NCBI GenBank assembly: GCA_018240695.1
Contig: JAFEFH010000003.1
Location: 1 to 64,000, forward strand
Direction of reading: 5' to 3'
DNA from: Pseudomonadota bacterium
GTDB lineage: Bacteria; Pseudomonadota; Alphaproteobacteria; Reyranellales; Reyranellaceae
DNA: 64,000 bases
The position numbers and the translations under genes are program-made. Of the stretch, positions 52,776 through 60,390 are shown one piece after another (within the stretch, counting starts at the first letter, position 1; each line of letters opens with the position of its first letter). The notes under the pieces were generated by a model. The model was not told the origin of the DNA. It worked only from the letters and a program-made list of their open reading frames with translations, and ran no database searches.

Positions 52776-53308
52776 CAGCGGTGGCTGGCGGCGTCGTCTT
52801 TCGGCGCCTTGGCCACGGCATCGGTCTGCCGCGCCCGCCAGCGCTCGACGGCGGCCATCACGCGGCTGTCGCCCAGGCCCACGATGCTGGCGGCCAGCAG
52901 CGCGGCGTTCACCGCACCGGCGCGGCCGATGGCCAGCGTGCCGACCGGAATGCCGGCGGGCATCTGGACGATCGACAGGAGGCTGTCCATACCCTTGAGG
53001 GCCGCGCTCTCGACCGGCACGCCCAGCACGGGCAGCGGCGTCATCGAGGCGGTCATGCCGGGCAGGTGGGCGGCCCCGCCGGCGCCGGCGATGATCACCT
53101 TCAGCCCGCGCGCCTTGGCTCCCGAGGCGTAGGCAAACAGCCGCTTGGGCGTGCGGTGAGCCGAGACGATCCGGGTTTCGCAGGAGACGCCCAGGGCCGC
53201 GAGCGTATCGGCGGCATGATGCATGGTCGCCCAGTCCGACTGGCTGCCCATGATGAGGCCGACGGACGGTTTGGCCGGCGATGCCTTCTTCTTTAAATTC
53301 TTGGCCAT
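52775..53308 (-). CDS. purE: N5-carboxyaminoimidazole ribonucleotide mutase PurE
   Basis: 177 residues, class I PurE. It moves the carboxyl group from N5 to C4 of AIR after Pur[21 protein letters not shown] holds the substrate-binding SDW, and [16 protein letters not shown] has the catalytic His. The first 14 residues ([14 protein letters not shown]) are a basic extension not usual in the family. Overlaps purK. Confidence 0.96.
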   Translation of the reverse strand: MAKNLKKKASPAKPSVGLIMGSQSDWATMHHAADTLAALGVSCETRIVSAHRTPKRLFAYASGAKARGLKVIIAGAGGAAHLPGMTASMTPLPVLGVPVESAALKGMDSLLSIVQMPAGIPVGTLAIGRAGAVNAALLAASIVGLGDSRVMAAVERWRARQTDAVAKAPKDDAASHR

Positions 53309-53313
53309 CTCTC

Positions 53314-53541
53314 TCAGGCGATGATGTCGGGAATGAGCTGGCTTTCCAACCGGATAATCTGGTCCTTGAGGCCGAGCTTTCGCTTCTTCAGCCGCTGGAG
53401 CTGAAGCTGGTCGAAGGGCGCTTTCTCGATCAGCCGGTCGATCACGTCGTCGAGGTCCCGATGCTCGAGGCGCAGGGCTTCGAGCTTGGCCTGGATCACG
53501 CCGGCCTCGAGGGACTCGGAGGAGGTGTCGTCGTTGCTCAT
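53314..53541 (-). CDS. YdcH/DUF465 family small coiled-coil protein
   Basis: 75 residues: after an acidic head, the pattern [20 protein letters not shown], then [20 protein letters not shown], is the two-helix DUF465 hairpin. Function unknown. It is 5 nt upstream of purE and heads that operon, an arrangement I have no reason to call functional. Start set by ATG 53541. Confidence 0.85.
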   Translation of the reverse strand: MSNDDTSSESLEAGVIQAKLEALRLEHRDLDDVIDRLIEKAPFDQLQLQRLKKRKLGLKDQIIRLESQLIPDIIA

Positions 53542-53595
53542 TGGCTTCGCGCCGTGTACCCCTTCGGCCGTCCCCAGGGAAGCAATTCCGGAAGC

Positions 53596-54165
53596 ATGTC
53601 CGACTTTCTGCCCCATCCGTTCTGGAATTTCTCGCTGGAAATCTATGCCGCCGAGGGCGTGTCCGGGGCGTGCCTCGACCTCCAGGAGCGGCGGGGGTGC
53701 GACGTCAATATCCTGCTGTTCTGCTGCTGGCTGGGCGCCTCGGGACGGCCGACGCTGACGGCAGACCGGCTGCGGGCGATCCTGAAGGTGAGCGCGGCCT
53801 GGCAGGACGAGGTGGTGAAGCCGCTTCGGCAGGTCCGCCGGATGCTCAAGGACCGGCCCTGGCTCGAGGCCCTGCCGGAGACCGTCGATGCCACCCGCCG
53901 GCGCGTGGCGGACGCCGAACTGGCGGCCGAGCATGCCGAGCAGCTCAAGCTCGCCAGCCTGCACAATCCCCCGGCCGACCGGGACCGGCCGGTGGAAAAG
54001 CGCCTGCGGGCAGCGCTGGGCAATCTCGGGACCTACGCGATGTGCCTGAACGTCGTCCCGGACGAGGCCGACCGACGCGCTGTGGCGATCTTGATGCAAG
54101 CTACTTTCCCGGGACTCGTGACGGCCGAGATTTCACAGGCCATGGACGCTACTCCCAGCGTTTGA
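53596..54165 (+). CDS. TIGR02444/DUF2390 family protein
   Basis: 189 residues. [20 protein letters not shown] and [20 protein letters not shown], then helical [20 protein letters not shown], match TIGR02444, an alpha-helical family of unknown role once linked to regulation of polyhydroxyalkanoate. ATG 53596 is the natural domain start. Divergent from the DUF465-purE-purK operon by 54 nt; its 3-prime end overlaps ubiX by 17 nt. Confidence 0.87.
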   Translation: MSDFLPHPFWNFSLEIYAAEGVSGACLDLQERRGCDVNILLFCCWLGASGRPTLTADRLRAILKVSAAWQDEVVKPLRQVRRMLKDRPWLEALPETVDATRRRVADAELAAEHAEQLKLASLHNPPADRDRPVEKRLRAALGNLGTYAMCLNVVPDEADRRAVAILMQATFPGLVTAEISQAMDATPSV

Positions 54166-54721
54166 CCTTGCCGGTGTCCAGATCGAACAGGTCGAGCACC
54201 CGTCCCACGCTATGGTCAACGATGTCGTCCAAACTGCTGGGGCGATTGTAGAAAGCGGGCATCGCCGGACTGATCACTGCGCCCATCTCCGACAACGTCA
54301 GCATGTTGCGGAGATGAATCGTGTGTATCGGTGTCTCCCGTGCAACCAAAACAAGGCGACGGTGTTCTTTGAGCATGACGTCCGCGGCTCGCGTCAGCAG
54401 ATTGCTGGTGATGCCGTGGGCAATCTCTCCGAGACTGCGCATCGAGCAGGGCACCACGACCATTCCCATGGTCCGGAATGATCCACTCGAGATCGCGGCG
54501 GCGAGATCGTCTATTCTATATGCCACATCCGCGAGCCGCCGGACGTCATTCACCTTCAGGTCGGTTTCATGCGCCAGCGTCACCTCGGCGGTGCGCGTCA
54601 TGACCAGATGCGTCTCCACCGGCAGCGGCCGCAGCGCCTCGAGCAGACGCACGCCGTAGATCACGCCGGACGCACCGGAAATCCCCACCACCAGACGCTT
54701 CGGGTCAGTCATGCTGACCAT
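54149..54721 (-). CDS. ubiX: flavin prenyltransferase UbiX
   Basis: 190 residues. UbiX prenylates FMN to make the cofactor of UbiD decarboxylases. Motifs: RLVVGISGASGVIYGVRLLE for FMN, VVVPCSMRSLGEIAHGITSN, and VLVARETPIHTIHLRNMLTL. ATG 54721 fits the RBS AAAGGA (6 nt); an ATG three codons later is possible. The partner ubiD is not in the window. It overlaps the TIGR02444 end by 17 nt. Confidence 0.93.
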   Translation of the reverse strand: MVSMTDPKRLVVGISGASGVIYGVRLLEALRPLPVETHLVMTRTAEVTLAHETDLKVNDVRRLADVAYRIDDLAAAISSGSFRTMGMVVVPCSMRSLGEIAHGITSNLLTRAADVMLKEHRRLVLVARETPIHTIHLRNMLTLSEMGAVISPAMPAFYNRPSSLDDIVDHSVGRVLDLFDLDTGKVKRWE

Positions 54722-54827
54722 TCTATCCTTTTGTGCATAGCGATGGGAGGGCGGTTGATTTGGCGTGACTCGTCCCAATGTAGGAGTCAGGATTTGGTGT
54801 CGACAACAAGCGTCGGAGGTCAGCGAA

Positions 54828-55007
54828 ATGAGCGCGATGGACCATATCGAAGCGTTGAAGGCCAAGCATGCTTCGCTGGAGCATGCGATCGGTGAAGAAG
54901 CCGCCCGGCCTCATCCGAACGACGATGCGATCTGCAGCCTCAAGAAGCGCAAACTCCAGATCAAGGACGAGATCACGCGATTGCGGTCCCGCGACGTCCG
55001 ACACTGA
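54828..55007 (+). CDS. YdcH/DUF465 family small coiled-coil protein
   Basis: 59 residues, the second DUF465 in the window: MDHIEALKAKHASLEHAIGE and DAICSLKKRKLQIKDEITRL form the two-helix hairpin. It is 106 nt upstream of ubiX in divergent orientation. RBS CGGAGG lies 8 nt before the ATG. Function unknown. Confidence 0.85.
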   Translation: MSAMDHIEALKAKHASLEHAIGEEAARPHPNDDAICSLKKRKLQIKDEITRLRSRDVRH

Positions 55008-55018
55008 CGATCATTCCC

Positions 55019-55321
55019 TCACGCTAGGCCCGCCCAGCGGGCGAGAGCGACCGCACCGACTGCGGCGAACAATCCGGGCGTGAAGCCGCCGACGGCACGC
55101 GTCGCCACGACTCCGGCGACCGCGCCCGCGGCGTAGGCACCGCCGCCGTGCACGAGCGGCACGACGGCGGCCGACACGAGCACGGAGCCCGGCGCGTGAC
55201 GCAGCCATGCGCTCACGAAGCGATGACGGCCGAGCCAGTGCATGGCCACGAACCCGCCACCCTTGGCGGCGAGCGCCGCCAGCGCCATCACGGCGATGGC
55301 GATCAGCGTGTCAGCGGCCAT
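55019..55321 (-). CDS. azlD: AzlD family branched-chain amino acid exporter subunit
   Basis: 100 residues, three to four TM helices with few charged residues (VMALAALAAKGGGFVAMHWL; VSAAVVPLVHGGGAYAAGAV). AzlD is the small partner of AzlC in an exporter of leucine and related amino acids. It overlaps azlC by 11 nt and follows it. Confidence 0.88.
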   Translation of the reverse strand: MAADTLIAIAVMALAALAAKGGGFVAMHWLGRHRFVSAWLRHAPGSVLVSAAVVPLVHGGGAYAAGAVAGVVATRAVGGFTPGLFAAVGAVALARWAGLA

Positions 55322-56045
55322 CGTATCCGCCGGTGACGTCGCGCCTCAGTTCCTGGAATGCGCCGAACAGGCCGCCGGCCATGCCGCCGACGACGATGTA
55401 CCAGTTGCCCTCGAGCAGCCACTTGGCGCCGAGCGCCGCCACGATCGCGACCACCCAGGGGGCGATGTCGCGCCGGCCGCGGAACAGCATCGCAGCCACG
55501 ACGACGAAAACCGCGACGCCGACGAAGTCGAGGCCGAGGCGCTTCACCAGCGCGGGATCCGACAGGGCGCCCTGGGCGGCGATGCAGCCCAGGATGGTCG
55601 AGCAGGTCCAGATCAGCGCCATCGTGAGGCCGCCGCCGACGAACTTGCCGAGATCGCCGCGGCCACGCTGATACTCGGCGATGTTGACCGCCCAGTTCTG
55701 GTCGACCGTGACGTACCAGACGAGCGGCTGCTGGTACCACGGCAGTTGCGGCAGGTGGGGCTGCAACGCCGCGCCCATCACGAAGTAGCGCAAGTTGGCC
55801 ACGAACACGGTGATGGCCAGCGCCAGCAGCGGCAGCGGGCGCGCCCACAGATCGAGGGCGACCATCTGCGACGTGCCAGCCATCACGCTGGCACTCATCA
55901 GGGTGGTCTCGAAGGGATTGAGGCCCTTCTGCGCGGCGGCGACGCCGAAGCCGATGCCGAACGGGAGCGACGCGAGGCCGGGCAGGACCATGCGCACAGC
56001 CCCGGCCCGGAAGCTCTGCCATGTGATACGCGCGGAGAGGGGCAC
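55311..56045 (-). CDS. azlC: AzlC family branched-chain amino acid exporter subunit
   Basis: 244 residues with about seven TM helices. LPGLASLPFGIGFGVAAAQK and GLNPFETTLMSASVMAGTSQ are characteristic (AzlC motif F-G-x-x-x-G and GTSQ), followed by VANLRYFVMGAALQPHLPQL. It exports branched-chain amino acids with AzlD. It lies 4 nt after the 56050 gene, with which it may be cotranscribed. Confidence 0.9.
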   Translation of the reverse strand: MPLSARITWQSFRAGAVRMVLPGLASLPFGIGFGVAAAQKGLNPFETTLMSASVMAGTSQMVALDLWARPLPLLALAITVFVANLRYFVMGAALQPHLPQLPWYQQPLVWYVTVDQNWAVNIAEYQRGRGDLGKFVGGGLTMALIWTCSTILGCIAAQGALSDPALVKRLGLDFVGVAVFVVVAAMLFRGRRDIAPWVVAIVAALGAKWLLEGNWYIVVGGMAGGLFGAFQELRRDVTGGYDGR

Positions 56046-56049
56046 GCCG

Positions 56050-57381
56050 TCAGTCTAGCTTGTGCAGGTTGACCGTCCAGGAGGTCGGACCGAAGGCGCC
56101 GCGCGAGCTGCCGCTGCACTGCGCGACATTGTCGGCGCCGCGCCGGCACGTGAGCTGGTCGGCGTACCAGTGCGAGCCGTCATTGCAGGTCGTGTCGGCG
56201 TCGCGCAGCGCGAGGTTCGGTCCGCTGAACTGGGCCTGCGCCCGCGTGCGGCAGGCGGTACGGCCGCGCCGCCATTCGAGCTGGCCGCGGCCGCTCGCGT
56301 CGAAGCAGTAGGACGAGATGCCGGGCTGGCGCTGGACGGATTCGTGGCGGAACGGATCGGTGCGCCAGCATCCCGCCATGAACGAATAGTCGTTGGTCGG
56401 CGTCGAGGGCAGGCGCAGGCGATTGTCGCCTGGTGCCCTCGGGGCTGGAGTGGGGGCGGGTGGAGGCTTGGCGGCGGGAGGGGGCGGGGCGGGAGCCGGT
56501 GCGGGCTTGGGCTGGACCATCGCGGTCTGCGGCGGCTTCGGCTCCTCCGGCGGCTTGCAGTCGGCCACGCGCTTCTTGAGCTCGCCCTCGATGGTCGAGA
56601 TCTCGAGTTGCAGCGCCTTGGCGCGCGCGGCTTCCGAGGCAAGCGAGGCCTTCAACACGGGCAGCGGATCATGAACGGCGACGGGCGGCGGCGCCGGCGG
56701 TCCTTCGCGCGTGGCCAGCGCCAGGTCCGGCTCGCCGGGTAGCCAGTCGCGCAGGAGATAGGCGAGACCCAGTAAGAGGAGCAGCAGCGGCAGCGCCGCG
56801 AGCAGCGTGCGCGCCAACGGGATCGTGGCGGTTGCCGCGGGCGCGACGACCGGCAGGGCCGCGGGGGCCGGCGGCGGATCGAGGACCGGATGACGGATCG
56901 GCGCGCGCGGCAACGCGGGGGACAGCAACGAGTTGGCGGCTTCCTTCTCGTAGCCCCAGCACACGACGACCGGCCGGTCGCCGACCAGGAACACGAACGA
57001 CTCGGCAGGACGTCGTGCGGCCAGGTGCAGGGAGCGGCCGACCACGCCGGTGTCGTCGCCGCTGCCGGCGTCCTTCAGCGTCTGGCCGAGGCGGCCGATC
57101 TCGGCGAGGGTCGCGTCGACCTGCGCGAGGATACCGGTGCGTTGGGCGGCATCGAGGTTCGCCACCTGACGGACCTCGCCCTGCCAGCTCGCGTACCAGT
57201 CGATGGCGCTGCCGTCCTCGTGGACCTGCGGCTCGGCCAGCAGGTCGGCCGCGGCGTCGCCCAGGCGGCGGCGCACCACGCGCCGGATCTGGCTGGCCGC
57301 GTTGTGCAGCGGCTCGCCGCGCACGCCCAGAGGGCGAACGCCGCTCCTCGTGGTGGCGACAAGAGTGGCCGGGCCGGACAT
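56050..57381 (-). CDS. single-pass hypothetical protein with Pro-rich and Cys-rich regions
   Basis: 443 residues. An N-terminal domain (LLAEPQVHEDGSAIDWYASW, about 45-64, and VFLVGDRPVVVCWGYEKEAA) is followed by one TM helix (LAALPLLLLLLGLAYLLRDW, about 190-212), a coiled stretch, a Pro-rich linker, and a C-terminal domain with 7-8 Cys (CWRTDPFRHE, SYCFDASGRGQLEWRRG). The N-terminal pattern recalls SrfA-type proteins of the srfABC cluster, but srfB and srfC are absent; I hold this as low confidence. Confidence 0.7.
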   Translation of the reverse strand: MSGPATLVATTRSGVRPLGVRGEPLHNAASQIRRVVRRRLGDAAADLLAEPQVHEDGSAIDWYASWQGEVRQVANLDAAQRTGILAQVDATLAEIGRLGQTLKDAGSGDDTGVVGRSLHLAARRPAESFVFLVGDRPVVVCWGYEKEAANSLLSPALPRAPIRHPVLDPPPAPAALPVVAPAATATIPLARTLLAALPLLLLLLGLAYLLRDWLPGEPDLALATREGPPAPPPVAVHDPLPVLKASLASEAARAKALQLEISTIEGELKKRVADCKPPEEPKPPQTAMVQPKPAPAPAPPPPAAKPPPAPTPAPRAPGDNRLRLPSTPTNDYSFMAGCWRTDPFRHESVQRQPGISSYCFDASGRGQLEWRRGRTACRTRAQAQFSGPNLALRDADTTCNDGSHWYADQLTCRRGADNVAQCSGSSRGAFGPTSWTVNLHKLD

Positions 57382-57466
57382 TACAATCCGACAATACGCG
57401 TTGGATTATGGCGGCGCGATGGTGACTGGATCCCTCGCAAAGGCTCGGGATGACGGCCGAGGGCCG

Positions 57467-59311
57467 TCAGACGGCTTTGGCCCAGTCGCGCAGCACGAAT
57501 TTCTGGACCTTGCCGGTCGAGGTCATCGGCAGGTCGCGGAAGACGATGTGGCGCGGGCATTTGTAGCCCGCGAGATTGGCGCGGCAGTGCGCCACGATCT
57601 CCTCGGCGGTGGCCGCCGCGCCGGGCTTCAGCACCACGAAGGCGCAGGGCGTCTCGCCCCACTTCTCGTCGGGCTTGGCGACGACGGCCACGTTGGCGAC
57701 CGCCGGATGCTTGATGATGACGCCCTCGACCTCGATGGTGGAGATGTTCTCGCCGCCCGAGATGATGATGTCCTTGGAGCGGTCGCGCAGCTCGATGTAG
57801 CCATCCTCGTGCATCACGCCGAGGTCGCCCGAGTGGAACCAGCCGCCGGCGAAGGCTTCCTCGGTGGCCTTGGGATTCTTGAGATAGCCCTTCATCACCA
57901 GGTTGCCGCGGAACATCACCTCGCCCATCGTGTTGCCGTCGCGCGGCACTTCCTTCATGGCGACCGGGTCCATTACGGTGACGCTGTCCTCGGCCGCGTA
58001 GCGCACGCCCTGGCGCGCCTTGAGCCGCGCGCGCTCCGACGAGGGCAGCGCGTTCCAGTCCTCATGCCAGGAGCAGATCGTCGCCGGGCCGTAGACCTCG
58101 GTGAGGCCATAGACGTGGGTGACCGTGAAGTTCTCGCGCTCCAGCGCTTCGAGCACGGCGGCCGGCGGCGGCGCGGCGGCGGTCATGAACTCGACCTTGC
58201 GCGAGAGCTGGCGGCGTTCCTCGGCGGTGGCGCCGATGATGAACTGCATGATGATCGGCGCGCCGCACATGTGCGTGACGTCGTTGTCGGCCAGCGAATC
58301 GTAGATCGTCTTCGCATTGGCGCGGCGCAGGCAGACCGAGGTGCCGGCGACGAGCGCCAGCGTCCAGGGGAAGCACCACCCGTTGCAATGGAACATCGGC
58401 AGGGTCCAGAGATAGACCGGATGGTTGCCCATCGCCCATTGCGTGGCGTTGCCGTAGGCCGACAGCGCCGCGCCGCGATGATGGAATACGACGCCCTTCG
58501 GATTGCCGGTCGTGCCAGACGTGTAGTTGAGCGAGATCGCGTTCCATTCGTCGGACGGATACTGCCACTCGTAGGCCGCATCGCCGGTGGCGATGAATTC
58601 CTCGTAGGTCGTGTCGCCGATCTGCGCGCGGTCCTCGCACAGCGGGTCGTCGATATCGACCACCAGCGGCTGGACCTTGGCGAGCGCCAGCGCCTCTGTG
58701 GCGACCTTGTGGTACTCGCGGTCGACGATCAGCACCTTGGTCTCGCTGTGGTCGAGGATGAAGGCGATCATCGCCGCATCGAGACGGGTGTTGAGCGCAT
58801 TGAGCGCCGCACCGGTCATCGGCACGCCGAAATGCGCCTCGTAGATCTCGGGGATGTTGGGCGCCATCACCGCGACGGTGTCACCGACGCCGATGCCGAC
58901 CTGGGCCAGCGCCGAGGCGAGCTGGCGGCAGCGGGCATAGGTCTCGCGCCAGCTCTGCCGGCGCTCGCCGTGGATCAGGGCGAGATGATCGGGGTAGACG
59001 CTCGCGGTGCGTTCCATGAATTGGATCGGCGTCAGCGTGGCGTAGTTGGCCGGTGTCTTGGCGAGGTCGCGCTCGTAGATATTGTGCGCCGCGATCGCGG
59101 CCTTGGGCCGGCCCGGCCGCGCGCCCGGCATGCGGGCGATCGAGGTCCGGTTCTTGGTGGGACGGCGGAACGCCGGCCGCACGGCGGGCTTCGGCACAGC
59201 GGCTTTTTTAGGCGCGGCCTTGGTTACGCGCCGGACCGGCTTCTTCGCCTTGGCCGCCTTTCGCTTCGCAGGCTTCTTCTTCGCGGCCTTCTTCGCCTTT
59301 GCCTTCGCCAT
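57467..59311 (-). CDS. acyl-CoA synthetase with histone-H1-like N-terminal tail
   Basis: About 614 residues. The first 50-60 are Lys/Ala/Pro-rich (MAKAKAKKAAKKKPAKRKAA and KAPKKAAVPKPA-like), then the AMP-binding core: SLNYTSGTTGNPKGVVFHHR (ATP loop), HVYGLTEVYGPATICSWHED, GDLGVMHEDGYIELRDRSKD, and a late K in TSTGKVQKF. It activates a fatty or short acid to acyl-CoA; the chain length is unclear. The tail looks like DNA-binding bacterial histone-H1-like regions; ATG 59311 keeps it. Without the tail the core starts near residue 60. Divergent from the Bug gene by 47 nt. Confidence 0.87.
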   Translation of the reverse strand: MAKAKAKKAAKKKPAKRKAAKAKKPVRRVTKAAPKKAAVPKPAVRPAFRRPTKNRTSIARMPGARPGRPKAAIAAHNIYERDLAKTPANYATLTPIQFMERTASVYPDHLALIHGERRQSWRETYARCRQLASALAQVGIGVGDTVAVMAPNIPEIYEAHFGVPMTGAALNALNTRLDAAMIAFILDHSETKVLIVDREYHKVATEALALAKVQPLVVDIDDPLCEDRAQIGDTTYEEFIATGDAAYEWQYPSDEWNAISLNYTSGTTGNPKGVVFHHRGAALSAYGNATQWAMGNHPVYLWTLPMFHCNGWCFPWTLALVAGTSVCLRRANAKTIYDSLADNDVTHMCGAPIIMQFIIGATAEERRQLSRKVEFMTAAAPPPAAVLEALERENFTVTHVYGLTEVYGPATICSWHEDWNALPSSERARLKARQGVRYAAEDSVTVMDPVAMKEVPRDGNTMGEVMFRGNLVMKGYLKNPKATEEAFAGGWFHSGDLGVMHEDGYIELRDRSKDIIISGGENISTIEVEGVIIKHPAVANVAVVAKPDEKWGETPCAFVVLKPGAAATAEEIVAHCRANLAGYKCPRHIVFRDLPMTSTGKVQKFVLRDWAKAV

Positions 59312-59358
59312 ATCCCGGTTCCCATGCCGTTCGATGCGAAGCACGGTATACTTGGCCC

Positions 59359-60336
59359 ATGATGAAGGTCGAGATGAATCCATGGGTCTGGATCGCCGCC
59401 GCGACGACCCTGCTGTCCACCGCCGGCCATGCCCAGACCTGGCCCGACAAGCCTGTCCATATCGTCGTGCCTCTGACGGCGGGCAGCGCCACCGACGTGA
59501 TGGCGCGCACGGTGGCGGCCCAGCTCGCCGAGCAGCTCGGCCAGCCGTTCATCGTCGACAACAAGCCGGGGGCGGGCGGCACCATCGGCATGGGCGCGGT
59601 CGCGCGCGCCAAGCCGGACGGCTACACGATCCTGGTCCAGTCGGCGTCCTATACGATCACGCCGATCACCTATCCCAACACGCCCTACGACACGCAGCGC
59701 GATCTCGCGGGCGTGACGCCGCTGGCGCAACTGCCGCAGGCGCTGGTGATCGCGCCATCGAAGGGCATCACCTCCGTGAAGCAGCTCGTCGCCGCAGCGA
59801 AGGCCAAGCCGGGCGTGATGAACTACGCGTCGGCCGGTGTCGGCACCGCCAACCAGCTCAGCGCCGAGCGCTTCCGCGTCGGTGCCGGCATCGATGCCGT
59901 GCACGTGCCGTTCAAGGGCACGCCCGAGGCGCTGACCGAGGTGATGGCGGGGCGGGTCGACTACTACTTCTGCCCGATGAACGTCTGCCTGCCGATGATC
60001 AACGACAAGCGCGTGTTGGCGCTGGGAATGGGCAGCTCGCGCCGCTCGGCGGCGCTGCCCGATCTGCCGACGACGGTCGAACTCGGTGTGCCGGACTCCG
60101 ACTACGATTTCTGGGTCGGCATGTTCGTGCCCGCCGAGACGCCGCGCGCGATCGTCGACAAGCTCTATGCCGAGACCGCGAAGGCGTTCGCCAGCGCCAA
60201 GGTGAAGGAGAGCTTCGCCCAGCTCGGCGCCGAGCCCAATCTGATGGAGCCTCGGGCGTTCGACGCGCAGATCAAGAAGGAGATCGCGATCAACGCGGGC
60301 CTGGTGAAGGCGGCCGGCATCCCCATCGCACAATAG
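59359..60336 (+). CDS. tripartite tricarboxylate transporter binding protein (Bug/TctC family)
   Basis: 325 residues. Signal peptide (1-25, ending STAGHA), then the Bug motif WPDKPVHIVVPLTAGSATDV, DNKPGAGGTIGMGAVARAKP, and a conserved ASAGVGTANQLSAERF plus VPFKGTPEALTEVMAGRVDY. Periplasmic binding of a carboxylate or similar anion for a TctAB permease; no tctA/tctB nearby, so it is an orphan. Start between 59359 and 59374 is not certain. It precedes prpE by 54 nt. Confidence 0.88.
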   Translation: MMKVEMNPWVWIAAATTLLSTAGHAQTWPDKPVHIVVPLTAGSATDVMARTVAAQLAEQLGQPFIVDNKPGAGGTIGMGAVARAKPDGYTILVQSASYTITPITYPNTPYDTQRDLAGVTPLAQLPQALVIAPSKGITSVKQLVAAAKAKPGVMNYASAGVGTANQLSAERFRVGAGIDAVHVPFKGTPEALTEVMAGRVDYYFCPMNVCLPMINDKRVLALGMGSSRRSAALPDLPTTVELGVPDSDYDFWVGMFVPAETPRAIVDKLYAETAKAFASAKVKESFAQLGAEPNLMEPRAFDAQIKKEIAINAGLVKAAGIPIAQ

Positions 60337-60390
60337 CGCAGCCCCCTTGTCACCGCGGGCATCCTGGCGCATCAAAAGAGGGGAGGAACC

